A DNA stretch of 64,000 nt from Armillaria gallica (taxonomy: Eukaryota; Basidiomycota; Agaricomycetes; Agaricales; Physalacriaceae). Each line of letters begins with the position of its first letter. Positions within the stretch are counted from its first letter, which is position 1. Positions 46,741 to 58,208 of this stretch are shown one piece after another. The DNA is taken from assembly GCA_037576215.1 (NCBI GenBank), contig JBANDB010000001.1, forward strand, positions 7,564,001 through 7,628,000. The letters run 5' to 3'. Made by a program: the position numbers and the translations under genes. The notes beneath the pieces were generated by a model that saw only the letters and a program-made list of their open reading frames with translations, ran no database searches and was not told the DNA's origin.

Positions 46741-47025
46741 ATAAGACTTGATAGTGAAGAGAGGAGCAGACAGGACAGTAATAATGCCATCACTAGCTAT
46801 ATAGCCATTATAACCAGTGACAAAATCTAAGAAAGTGATAATGATGCCATTACCAGTTAGGCAAACATTATATAACCAGTGATGAAGTCATAGGAAAGTC
46901 ACCCATGGTTCCAGATGACTGGCATAGAATATTCCAAAGTTAATACCCCTGGCGGAGGAGCACACATGCATCAGGACACCAACATTTGATGGATGGGACC
47001 CTGACAGCCAGCAGTATAGTAACTA

Positions 47026-47459
47026 TAGGACCCCCAGCAACCGACCCAAATGTTTGATACTTTTTTGCCCAAAATCTGGATTTTCTTCTGCACCTATTTT
47101 GCCAAAAATCTTCCACACATGAGATCTAACCTGCCCAAAATCTCAAAGTCATCCACACAATGGATCAGACATTTTGGTCTATATTGGTTGGTTACTGAGT
47201 CATTCTAGGTCATTCTTATGCAAAATCTTGGTGTTGGCTTTGAAATTTTTTTTTGTGGCCAGCAGCCCAATTTCTCAAATTTCTTCCATACCTAGCCTCA
47301 TACATATTTTCAAATCTGTGATTTCCTCCACACAATAGATCACACATTTTGAATCAAAAGTGCAATTTTCTTCTATTTTTGGCTCATACATGTGGTTAAA
47401 AATCTCAAAAATCTTCCACACAGCATATCAGACATTTGGGTTGGTTGCCAGGGGTCCTG
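47026..47459. mobile_element. 434-bp MITE with about 32-bp TIRs and TA duplication
   Basis: The left end TAGGACCCCCAGCAACC and the right end GGTTGCCAGGGGTCCTG are inverted copies that extend through ACCCAAATGT with few mismatches. TA occurs at 47024-47025 and 47460-47461. TA duplication and long TIRs fit a Tc1/mariner-type MITE. The interior repeats words like AAATCTTCCACACA in a degenerate tandem. Confidence 0.75.
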
Positions 47460-47711
47460 TAACCATGCACCCATGCACCATAGTGCTCTCTGGTACCAAA
47501 AATAGCAGTGATATTAATAATATTCGTGAAAAAGTTTTTACTTTATTGGAGTATTATTGGAGTACTGCAGTATAGCCTACATCAATTGTAATAACATACA
47601 TTACCTGATCACATCAACAGCTGTTATATTAATGCTTATGTGGGATGATTAGGTGATGCCAAGACACTGGATGCTGTGATCTCTTGCATTTGGCATGCAC
47701 TTTGGAGGTAC

Positions 47712-48331
47712 CACTGCTGGGGCTCGTTGGTGTTTTTGCCTGAATGATGGCAGGTAAACACCAGCATGTGTTTGTGTCAATCTTTCAGAAAGTAAACACT
47801 GCGATGTAATTACATGATGAATGATACCCAGTTTCTTGTACTGTTCCTATTTCTGTGTTAATGCAAGTATTTTTGTAAGGAAATACCTAAATAAGGAGAT
47901 GCTGTCATTTGGTCCATGTTTCCCATCGTGTTCTTTGTTCAAAAACACCTGAGGAACCACACCACATGTAATGGTTGGTGTTTTATTGAGGTGTTTGTAG
48001 TAGGAAACACCTCCAGAACAAAGGAAAGACTGGGTGTTTGTTACCAGAAACACCGCAAGAAACACCAATCATTACATGTAGTGTGGTTCCTCAGGTGTTT
48101 TTGAACAAAGAACATGATGGGAAACATGGACCAAATGACAGCATCTCCTTATTTAGGTATTTCCTTACAAAAATACTTGCATTAACACAGAAATAGGAAC
48201 AGTACAAAAAAATGGGTATCATTCATCATGTAATTACATTGCAGTGTTTACTTTCTGAAAGATCGACACAAACACATGCTGGTGTTTACCTGCCATCTTT
48301 CAGGCAAAAACACCAACAGGCCCCAGCAGTG
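47712..48331. mobile_element. 620-bp foldback element (near-perfect palindrome), CACTG ends, TSD TAC
   Basis: Ends CACTGCTGGGGC ... CCCCAGCAGTG; TAC at 47709-47711 and 48332-48334. Arms of about 270-300 bp are inverted copies with only scattered differences (for example CATCGTGTTC against CATCATGTTC) and meet around 48.02 kb. Internal GGTGTTT/AAACACC words recur. It shares CACTGC ends and a 3-bp duplication with the 263-bp MITEs, but the internal sequence differs. Confidence 0.88.
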
Positions 48332-48334
48332 TAC

Positions 48335-51300
48335 ATCCCAGTTAGTGTAGTATTGCTTAGAGCTAAACTTAGATACCATAGCATTCATTCTTGTCACTCA
48401 AGGAACTCGTTCTTGACATCCCTGTCTTGCAGGATACGTATCAAATGATATTGCAGCTCATACCTGCCTTTCCTGTACCTACAAATTCTCACATCAGCTT
48501 GAGAGCTAATGAGACCTCACTTGGTATTTTTATCCCAGTTCTTCTATAAACTTGGTTGCACCAAGGTAAGTGCTCATTTATTTCAAACTTTGGTGAATGG
48601 GAGTAAATGTACTGTCTTGATCAGATCATGTCTAGTTGACATCCTTAGCATGAAACAAGATAGGACATAAGGTGCTTGCAGTGACATCGAAATCTGCTCA
48701 AGATGTCACTGACTGATGAATTGTGGATGACTCGTGTGCACAGCTCTGATACTTGCATTCAGGAGCAATTTAACATGGAACCACTGCTAATGATTTCCTG
48801 TTTTCCCTGATTCACCTTCCACCTACTCATTTGTACATAAATCTTGGCTGGCATCTTATGTTGATCATTGGAAGGGTAGAAATGGTCAGATAGTAAGTTG
48901 GAATAAGGTACAGAATAAGTAAGTATAGTAACCGTAAGTAGCCGAATGAGCACAGCCTCAACATGAACGGCCTCCATTTGGCCATCTTTGGGTTCACTGA
49001 GAGTGGACCAACCCAGTTTCCTCATGGTAGCACCGGAGAGATTCAATCCAGCTGCCATCAGCTCTCATTTGTCCATGGTCTGATTATCATCATTCAATTC
49101 GATTTCTTTGCCTTGCTATCGCGTGATCCGTGCTAGCTCCAAATTAGACTTCCATCCTCAACAAGGGCACGTTTATCACATGGAAACGATGCTCTCTGTC
49201 CAAATGCTGGGCTAGTACGTGTTGTTGTTGACATTGTACAGCACTTTGATGACCTTCATACACTCTCAGCACAACAATCTGTTTCGAGGAACTTGCATTT
49301 GAAATGGTGCAAAAGTTGTTAGCAAAGCCGTACACTGCCCAAGCCGTGAACTAGAAGTGGTATGGTTTCTTTCGACCTCTCCGATTCGAGAGCACCAGAT
49401 GAGCCACTGCATTCATGTGTTCAAAGATCCTGTCCTTGTCCTATCTATGCACGATGAGTGACATTCTTAGTTGTCTTCTCGAGTTTGAGTCAACAATGCC
49501 TTCATTGTCGGATATTGGTAGTGTATCGTTGACCCATGAAATGGCATGTTGTACTCAAGAATATGTGTAAAGAAAACTGCACGAATGCTGCTCAAGCAAG
49601 GTATGAAAGTCGTCGACTGATGACCGCTAGTGATAGTGCAAGGTAAGATACGAACAACCGGAGAACTACGAAAAGGTTGCCCAAACATGCACGTGACTGT
49701 CAGGATGCGGGCCACACCCAACGCTCCCAACACCCAATACGACGACGACAGCGGTCGTGCCTTCGCTTCTGTTTATGCTGAGCTATCAGGAGTAGGTTTT
49801 CTACCATGCTGCCCTGTTATCTTTTGTTTCGTTGCTCCAATATGATTGTAATTTCTTGTCGTACATATGTCATTGGTGCATCTGACCACAGATCGATGAA
49901 GGCTTCGTTTCCTTGAGGTACACTTAAATGACTCTTTCCTTTGCGCCTCTGCCAGCGGAGATGTTGTCTCATTTGGTTTCAGTTGTGTCAGCATCAGTGC
50001 GCCATTTTGTCCTGCTTTGGGGATGGTCGACATTGACGGATGACTATGCTTTCGTAGAGGCAGCTATGTATGTTTTGTTTACACCTTGGTCCCTTCGTAT
50101 GGATCCAAACCCGTGAGACGCTTCATTGTTCCCGGCACCATGATGTCAGCCACAGCTTCAGGGGTCCTGCGCGGTCTGCGATGCTACTATTAAGTATTTG
50201 GACGGCTTGGTAGCAATGGCACAGAAAGCATTCGCTGTTTCCTTTTCAGGGACCGCTTGCCAGTGCAACTACTACTACTACTACTCTCGACGAAAGGATG
50301 CCTGTGGCTTCTCCCCAGGTCCCTACACTCACTAATAAGTATGATCCGAAGGGCTTGGCTTTTAATTTCAAACGTACTAGACAGAATGTAGTAGTGCCGC
50401 TCCGACTTGGTACGACGGGAACATTCTGTGAAGTCGGCCTAAGGATGAAAAGCCTACGACACAAAAGTATCCAAAATGCCTGGTGCAGGGTTACTTGTAC
50501 TGCCGGAAGGCTTGACATCAGGTCACACGAGACAATAATACAATCAACACGGACATGACATAGGCGCTCGTATTTCTTGGAATTTAATTTATGCGGATAT
50601 AGCACACATAGATGGAGGAAATATTGATAAAACCGGCAGTATGACAGTGCCGAGTGACGAGCATGTATAGCATTTACAGTTTTACAAGGCGCACGCTTAG
50701 ATTGTCGGATATAGTCAACCACGAGGACTTAGTCTTCCCGAATGCCCAAAACTGATATCTGGTAAACCATCGATATGAAAGGAGAACAGTCAACAGAGAT
50801 AAATCGGCGTGTTATCATTTACGAGGAGGAAAACAAATTTTATTCATCACGTCGTAGCGGAGATTTGGTACAGTCATGGTATGTGGTGGGGACTATATTC
50901 ATAGCATCAGCACAGGAGGTTTAATCACAACCATGTTCGTCTAAGCTTCGGATTTGGCGATACTCTAAACATTTTTCAACCGTTGATCCCAGTGACAGAT
51001 TATAAATTGGATAGAACTCACAACCTGGATGTTATCAATGTCAGTGATTATGGTCGCCCACACATCGGGTTGAATGTCAACAAAACATCCTTTGCAGGCG
51101 AGCAAGTCACATGTTTGGATGACTATCGGCAGAGGAGTAGTTTTACAGTGACAGCAACAATACGTGCCGGGGAAAGAGGCACGTATGTAACAGATCAAGC
51201 TCTATTCAGGGATGGAACAGACGAGGTTAAATGCGAACGCAGTAGTGAAGTTCAGAATAACAGACCTTGTAAGTGGATACCTTGGATTTTAAAGCGACGC

Positions 51301-51339
51301 ACCTCTTACCCAGGCCTGTGATGATGATGTACTTTGGGG
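48335..51339. other. No confidently supported gene (3 kb)
   Basis: The minus frame 49058-48759 (MAAGLNLSGATMRKLGWSTL...) has an M-R-K-L-x-W phrase reminiscent of repeated mushroom ORFs, but it is too short to call. An (ACT)6 microsatellite lies at 50268-50285. Frames at 50246-50722 (-) and 50983-51321 (+) show no known motif. Composition becomes less AT-rich than the preceding island, marking the transition to gene-bearing sequence. Confidence 0.4.
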
Positions 51340-51600
51340 ACTTGGGAGTGCACATGGGCAGGGTGGTGTATGTGGCCTCGATAGTGGACACGGACTGGGT
51401 ACCGCACGCGGACTCGATAGTGGACACAGACTTGGTAGCGTGCACGGACTGGATAGTGGACATGGACTGGGTAGTACACAGGGATTGGGTAGTGCACGGA
51501 GGCTGGTAGTACGCAGGGACTGATTAGTGCACGGGGGCTCGGTAGCGGGCATGCACTGGGCTGCGGGGTTGTACTTGATAGCGTGCATAGTGGTTCTGGA
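51340..51600. repeat. Degenerate minisatellite, unit about 18-24 bp
   Basis: Variants of GGACNNGGACTGGGTAG / TGGACACGGACTCGATAG repeat roughly a dozen times. The minus strand reads Pro/Ser/Cys-rich (PSPCPLSSP-like) and the plus strand V-D-x-D-W-V repeats. No surrounding gene structure supports translation. Confidence 0.65.
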
Positions 51601-52810
51601 GAAATAAGGATCATTGTAAGATGCTTTTTATAAGATGGGCATACGGCATCTTTCCCAAGTTATTGAGCTGATAGGCGCCCACTGCCATAATGAGCTAGAA
51701 CAGAGACGCATGCACAGAGTGAGAGTACGCCACCAAAGTGAGGTACAAATACAATGTGATATGAGAACGAGCCGGTCGTATTCGGAAGAATAAGCTGTTA
51801 CACTAAACAGAATCCACCTGCGCTATTGATTGAAGGGCCTTCGATTTTAATGCTGGGCAATAAGATGAGATAGCAATTACTATCCAGCGGCTTTATTTGT
51901 TGACGGTCCTAGCCTGATACCTTACGTTTGAGTGGAAGAGAGCACTCGTTGAACGGTATATCAGATCGAGTCGGGTGTCGTCGAAGAGGCTCTCCTTCTG
52001 CCATCATCATCGCCGTTACTTCCTGGGACTCTCGTCCTCCCTTCCTCCTAATTTCCCTCATATATCTTTCATGTTTTCTTGAAAATCGCAGCTCAACTAC
52101 TCCCTGCTTTCCTCCCGCATGATTTCTCCTCGTGAACGCAGGAGAATTTTGGATTGAGGGCATCTTTTCGTTCGGGACAATGTACGTGGGAGTTTTTTTG
52201 GCTCGCTAGTCTTGATACTGACGGTCACTAACTGTCAGAATGTCTAATACCTGGAAGGCTCTTAGTCTCTTTGTTCGCGTTTGTTCTCAAACGGCGTCCA
52301 ATTATGGCGTCGCCCGGATCTTCAAGATTTGCCACACGTGAGCGGATGGCAATTCACGTCGAGGGTCACACGGTATCCGTTATAGTATGGTAGGTAGGCT
52401 GCGCTTTTTTCAGTACTAGTCTCTGACGAACCTTTGATATTGCTCTTCCTATAGTATTCCCTTAGAGGCACTGCATCAACAAAAGGGGTCTCTGTATTGT
52501 AATACCAGTTGCCAAGGAAATCATCACGACAAGACAGATAAGGCTCGATGGAGGATGCAAGATGGGGAGAAGCCGGGCTTTGCGGTCTGTTCAAGCGTGT
52601 TTTGTATGCCGCCGTAACTGAATGGCCGTTAACAGATTGAAGTCGCTCATCGAGGTGCATTTACAGGTGCGTCATAAACATGCTTTTTAGGATCTTTCCT
52701 TCTCGCTGACATTTCCAATTTGGGATTCGCTCGACCAGGGGCCGCTTGCCATTATGAACTGATAGGAGCTTACGTGTGTTATAGCCTAGTGCTGTCCTTA
52801 TCCAGGTGAT
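51601..52810. other. No confident gene; two open minus-strand frames
   Basis: Frames 52163-51909 (84 aa, basic, RHERYMREIRRKGG-like) and 52660-52322 (112 aa, ending GYRVTLDVNCHPLTCGKS) are open on -. Neither has a recognised domain, and splice links between them were not evident. Confidence 0.3.
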
Positions 52811-52874
52811 ATGAACTCGAACACATCATACCGGGAGCATTTAATATTGGTCCTGCCGTCAAGGGTTTATCTGA

Positions 52875-53435
52875 ATGATGGACATTCATCAATGCATCAT
52901 CCTCGAACCCTCAGCATCAGCCAGCGACATCCATCCCCGACGATGCCACTACATCGACCCACACGTGACTTATTTCCGGCCAAAATGCAACTCTATGTCC
53001 ACTACATCATTACCCCAGCGGCTACCTCAGATCACCAGATCACCATCTTCAGTCCCTCCTTCTCCCCGTCGCTTATCTCCCTTTTACCCCGTGGCACATG
53101 TGCCTGGTACGTATCGAGGACAAAAGGTGTCATTGAGCGGAGTTTCAGCAGACGCAAAACTGGCTATGGATGGATGGATATCAATATATGTTGATGGGGG
53201 ACGAAGAGACGGTGTGTCAAGTATGACGAGGAGGAAAATAGACGGTCATGTTGGGATCGGGTATAGGATATCCCCCGACATGGCTACTAAGCAGTCGGCG
53301 TTCCACTGTGCCATGCGATATTATCTTGGCAGGAATTCGCGCTTCGAATACCCTTCTTCGATGAACCTTTCTTTATATTGTCTTTGGAGGAAAGACCGAA
53401 GATTAGTTTGTTACGCATGCAAATTGGTGGAATGA
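52875..53435 (+). CDS. Hypothetical 186-aa open frame, weak support
   Basis: The longest uninterrupted frame between 51 and 56 kb. The N-terminal half is Pro/Ser/Arg-rich (PSSVPPSPRRLSPFYPVAH); the C-terminal half is unremarkable (IDGHVGIGYRISPDMATKQS). No family is recognised, a second frame overlaps the first part, and no promoter or intron evidence helps. It may be spurious. Confidence 0.2.
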   Translation: MMDIHQCIILEPSASASDIHPRRCHYIDPHVTYFRPKCNSMSTTSLPQRLPQITRSPSSVPPSPRRLSPFYPVAHVPGTYRGQKVSLSGVSADAKLAMDGWISIYVDGGRRDGVSSMTRRKIDGHVGIGYRISPDMATKQSAFHCAMRYYLGRNSRFEYPSSMNLSLYCLWRKDRRLVCYACKLVE

Positions 53436-55114
53436 TGTTCGGACATGGTGTAAAGGTTAACATTAGCGCTCCTGGTATATAGGACAACCTTCAAGGGTTC
53501 AAGTCCACAATCCGAAATGATGCACAGTACAAGTAACTTTGTTGTTGTTCCGTTCGTTTCCTCAAAAGTACCATTCAGATACAGGAATTCAATCCGCATA
53601 TTCGGCTTGTTTGTGTGTCTTTATTCTGTCATTTGACATCTGCATCTGTTACTTATAGAGTCTTATACGACTACCACAAATTACAGAATTTACTGCTCCT
53701 GTTTACAGCTATCTCGTCAGGCCCAGGTTATATAGTGGCTAACGCCTTCCCTCTTGCTGCAGAGAGGGGTTCTATTCCTTCTCTCTGTACTAGAGGTATG
53801 GGCCAAGGAGATACACCAGTGTGAGTGGCGCTCCGTTCTATGGGGAAATACAGAGCTGGTCCATGACTGAGAATCTAAGCAAGTTTTCTCGGGCGCAGTG
53901 ACCTTCAAAGGTGGGAAGGGGCAGAGGCAATTTATGACCGTTGTTCTCATCTTGACGTCGAGAATCGAGATAATGAGGTTCGCCCAGCTGGTGGGGACAA
54001 CGATGGTTCCATTGAGTGTGAAGGGCATGCTGGCCATCAGTGATGTCAGGACATGGAGCTCGACATTGTAAGATTTTACCAGCTCGAGTTCTGAGGACGT
54101 TTCCGGACCGTCGAGAGGGTTCGTCAAGTATCTCGTATTCGAGCCATAAGAAGCGAATGCGCTGTCCGAATCTATTGGTTTCTGGCTGGAAAATATGGGT
54201 ACGGTTTTCATTGAGGGAAAGTCTAGTGCGGAGTGATAGACTTACGTTACTGACGGATGTTGACATCGTTCTTTATGATGGTCGACTCGTCAATGGTCCG
54301 AGAGCATCGCCCGGGACCTATTAGCCAAAAAACGAGGGGAAAAATAAATGGAGTGAATGTAAGGCTAAGAAGATAGGAGTTCGTGCGCAGGATATGGTTC
54401 AGAGGTAAAAATTCGTCAATTATGCCAAGGTTTATCTGCCTAAAGGCGTAAATCTTAAAAGAGTATTTTGGCCCGAAGTAAATTACGAGATGCACGTGGC
54501 ACGGTTCACGTGATTGAGGGCAGGGCGAAATCCCGTCGGACGTGGTGACCGGCGTCCTATTGCACGAATTACGAGACTGAAGGAGACGTCGACATTTCCC
54601 TGGTCTCCGTCTCTCCCTCTCATAGCGACTGGGACTGTCGCTGGTACCCTCTACAAGTCCTTCTGCAATCAAAGCTGGCTCGAAATTTTCGCCCTCTTAT
54701 CGTGTAATTTTCAGTGGAGTCCCTTGGCCGTCAGTTTGGAATGGCAGGATTCACGAGGTAATTCTCCGAGGAATCATGGATGGTTTCATAGGATCTGACT
54801 TTGGTTCTATTCCCAAAGAAAAAGGTCATTGTAGAGCATGATCTGGAGGACGAAGGGCGCAGGTGGTGAAATTGGGGAAAGCTTAAGAGACTGCCGCATC
54901 AGTGGCAGTGCCAAAAACCGGCATGTACGGTTGATGGCCGCCATTTTGCAGTCGTGCCTTAGTCTTTGACGACAACATTTAACTAGCTTGCTGCTCGCAT
55001 CAATGCCAACGTTCCCCAGCCAGTCGCCCAGCTCCTCCTCATTCACAGCCGCGCCACGACCTCTCCTGAACTGCGTACTGGCTCTACGTCTTCAATCACA
55101 TCCTCAGTAACGAT
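53436..55114. other. No confident gene (1.7 kb)
   Basis: A minus-strand frame, 54211-53717, reads plausibly (SNTRYLTNPLDGPETSSELE, SLMASMPFTLNGTIVVPTSW) but lacks a domain I can name. A competing splice model from ATG 54266 uses another frame. Nothing else stands out. Confidence 0.3.
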
Positions 55115-55851
55115 GATGCACTCTGTCGCGGTGAAAGCGCCGATGACGAGATCAGCCTCTAAAACGAGATCGGCCTCACCCTCGACGCCCTCAGCTGATG
55201 ATGTGGAGGTTGTTAGTGGCGGGGAATCACTGACGACGGAGAAGTTGGAGAAACAACATCAGCTGGACGGCTAGCTGGAGAAGAAGAATGTGAAAGTTGG
55301 GTACAAGAACATCCCGAGTCTGGATGCGATTACTGCTAGGCTCACTATCAAGATCTGCGTGCTGAGCATCGATGGATCGACGAAGAAACCGGAAGCAGAG
55401 ATGATTGATGATCCGACGACGCCAGGCGTGTCGATGAAGGCGCCTGAGCACCCGCTTCTGTATCTTTGGTACGTTTCTTACTCTGTGCCCTACCAATCTA
55501 ATCTGTTTTAGGACGATGCCACGGTACCAAAGCCAGACTCCCCTACACACCTGCCTCAAACTCGCAGCCATCCACCGCAACAGACGGTACCTTCTCATAC
55601 TCGACTGAATCCACTGACTATGAAGCCGGCCTTACCGTCATTTTCGAGCTCAACACCGCCGAAGACTTTTGCCGGTATTTCAACTGGCTCACCTGGAAGC
55701 TCAAGCGCAATTCGAATCACCACCTCTTCATGTCGGGAAGAAGCTCGTCAAGCTGCTCTACACGGCTCGGAGCCAGACGGGATTGGACTGGAGTTTCAGC
55801 ATAATACGGATGATAGGCGGGAGTCGAAGAAGGTTTTGTCGAACCAGATGA
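55115..55851 (+). pseudogene. eIF4E (cap-binding translation initiation factor) pseudogene
   Basis: eIF4E binds the mRNA 5' cap through stacked Trp residues. Exon 1 (from 55115) encodes MTRSASKTRSASPSTP..., a TAG at 55272-55274, then IPSLDAITARL, STKKPEAEMIDDP and KAPEHPLLYLW. A 43-nt intron (55469-55511) follows. Exon 2 has a 2-nt deletion where the Tyr of W-T-x-Y-H is expected. The downstream frame then reads TKARLPYTPASN, YEAGLTVIFELNTAEDFCRY and FNWLTWKLKRNSNHHLF. The segment that should carry the P-M-W-E-D cap-binding motif is deleted, and the end is scrambled. The retained intron rules out a processed copy. Non-functional; a duplicated gene remnant. Confidence 0.85.
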
Positions 55852-56416
55852 TGCCTCAGACGGGATATCGCAAGTCTGAATATTGGACACTGTGACCTAT
55901 CCCTACTTCAAAGAAGTGGAACTATCTTTTGAACAACGAAGTGAGGACGAATCCTTGTTGCCCGACTGGTATCCCTTACATTCTCTTCTCGTTCCAATTC
56001 GATTACTGAAATCTTCTAATCTGTGTCATATTACTATTCAATCACAGGCTGATTCGTTGCCTGATTCCCAACCTCGTGTGTTGTGCGCCGACCCGAAGTG
56101 GAATTTTAACAAAAATCAATCGCATGCTGATCCATTTCCTGGTTGCGACACACTTGGGGGCTCTCGCCTTTACGATCTTCCAGTTTTGCGTGCACTGCGC
56201 CAGGATGTGCTTCCATTGCGAGTGGGATGAATTGCTGCGCTATCGTAGTTACCATAACATCTTGCTATGGCTGCATGTGCGATTGATTCTTGCTCGTACA
56301 TTGCGGGTAATGATCATCAGTCCAGCGACTTTTCTATTCAAAAATCACTTCGTTTCAAAACTACGAGGAATATCTAGAAAATTGGGAAAGTACTTCGACA
56401 GAACCGCTACGTGCAC
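55852..56416. other. Intergenic between eIF4E remnant and NTase gene
   Basis: Overlapping plus-strand frames (55883-56230, 56076-56465) without recognisable motifs. Likely the 3' flank of the minus-strand gene ending at 56417. Confidence 0.4.
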
Positions 56417-57154
56417 CTACTTCCGCGTGTCTGGCGCGTGCCTCTGTTTTACCCTGTTCCAATGATTGTCAGTGTGGGGATAGAGTTTGACGAACTCCCT
56501 CCTGCGGTGACGCCCGGCTTTCAAGAACGACTCTGGTATCCAACTTCCCAGCTCCCCAAGATTGCCTGCCGTCACGAAGATGTTGAGAAGTTCGGTGATA
56601 TCTCTGACATCTGTCGGCTGCTTGGCGTTCATGTAGTACTTTGTGGACTCTCCGTGGTCCATCCACGCTTGGAGCTTGAGAAGTAGGAGTGGAATGAAGG
56701 GCATGAGGGGAAGTGTCTGGTTGTCAGACGGATGTCGACGGTGGACGATGCTCTCTGGTGGGACTCGTGGGATGTTCATTATGCCTGGGAAGAGGAGATC
56801 GACTTTGCAGCTGCGCCTGTATCCCGGGAGGCGGTACCAGAGGACTTTGTACGTCGCGTAGGGATCTTTGGATGCGATGAGGTAGAAGCTCGCGTTGGCT
56901 GCCACGACGCGGCGCTTGAGCTCTTCTTGGGTAAAGCTGCATCCAAGGACGAGCATGTCGATGTCCTGATAATGCTATCTGATTGATGTATCCGATAAGA
57001 AGAAGCGACGTACATTGGGGTATCTGCTCATGCCATAACAGGAGCACGCTACACTCCCGACTAGGCAGCATTTGAAACCGAGAGTTGAGAGAGTTCTGAC
57101 GGTCTCGCGCGTGGTGTCGAGGACTTCGTATAGGGCGAGGGTGCGACGAGACAT
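56417..57154 (-). CDS. Nucleotidyltransferase-fold protein, 229 aa, 2 exons
   Basis: Exons 57154-57014 and 56965-56417 join across a 48-nt GT-AG intron in phase 0. The N-terminal half has CLVGSVACSCYG followed by NDIDMLVLG, the G-S ... D-x-D layout of the minimal nucleotidyltransferase fold. The rest (SKDPYATYKVLWYR, CKVDLLFPGIMNIP, LPLMPFIPLLLLKLQAWMDH, KQPTDVRDI) is highly characteristic of a basidiomycete-wide family without assigned substrate. The third Asp of the fold could be the D in KVDLLFPG. No damage is seen; the ATG opens directly before SRRTLALYEVLDTTRETV. The function is inferred from fold only; the substrate is unknown. Confidence 0.85.
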
Positions 57155-58208
57155 GAGTGGTGGTAGTGATGATCAAGATTCTCGTTAGCCTTCGACCGAG
57201 ATGGAAGGTTCAGAATTCAGACACGATCACGTTTTGATGTCGGTTTTCGGGACTTGCATTGATTGTAGGTGCCCTGATGACCATCGTTTTTTTTATTGTG
57301 GGTTTAGGCACTCAAGTACTCAAGTACGATAGATACCGTATTGTCATTCTACATGATATAGGATCTGCTAGCAGCTAAACGTACTCTGAGATATGTATGT
57401 GTTACCGTCCCAAAATTAATGAAGTAGTTCGCTGTGATTTATCCGAGAATTCCTTTCTCTTTGCTGAAGTCTCTTATTCCGAACAGATACGGATGCTGGA
57501 ATGTGACTTAACGGAATCGATCGGAAGAGCGATTTGGCTCCGTGCGTCACATTTTGGAACCGATCAGTTGCTTTCCGAAAATCCCAGTTGTCCTCTTCAA
57601 TGAGGGAACAGGGTCGATCGAAGGTCGATCATGTTGGGATAGCCCGTGGACAAGCCTGATTAATAGAAGCTGTCAAGTTTTGTACGGGATTGCGGGCGCC
57701 ATGTATTCTAGATCCTTGGGGATAGAGCACTTGGGAGAAAAGAATCAGAATTTCAAATCGACCGCGTCGCGTAAAGACACGTGATCGAGCACATTGTGTT
57801 CCCACGCCCTATAGTTCTTCTTTACTTCCTACGACGACCACCACCAGCAGTATGCCGGCGTCTTCCCCGCAGCACAAACGGAGGCGACCGCGCTTCTTTC
57901 TGTTACATTCCCCTTTCTCTATCTGTAGCTGATCTCGTGCGGTCGAGAAAAGTGGCCGTGAGCGGTCAATGGTAAGCTCTTCCAAGTTTCAATGGCATGG
58001 ATCTACTTAGACCTGAAACGTCCTTTCGCAGAAAATTCCTTACATCTCTCTCGAAAAGTGTCTTATGAATCCAGCTTATTATGTTACCTGATGTTAGCAG
58101 CGGCTGACAACATCTGCGGCACGGCGGCGGCGAAGGATAGTCGGCGCACACCAATCTGTGACCTATGTAAGGATTGGCTTTTCTCTTTTGTTTCTCATTA
58201 TTGACACG
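57155..58208. other. Divergent intergenic region
   Basis: Separates the minus-strand NTase gene from the plus-strand FAD oxidase and so holds both promoters. Short frames exist (57397-57603, 57781-57975) without known motifs. Intron-like GTAAGC...TTTCGCAG at 57972-58031 suggests a possible unrecognised exon pair, not resolved. Confidence 0.4.

Noticed and set aside
19600..48340. CRISPR-like array
   Set aside because: The evenly spaced repeats (T-arm array, foldback) lack a constant repeat with unique spacers, and the genome is eukaryotic.
53717..54266. Two overlapping minus-strand frames as a gene
   Set aside because: Competing frames and ambiguous splicing; no domain recognised. Left as unannotated sequence.
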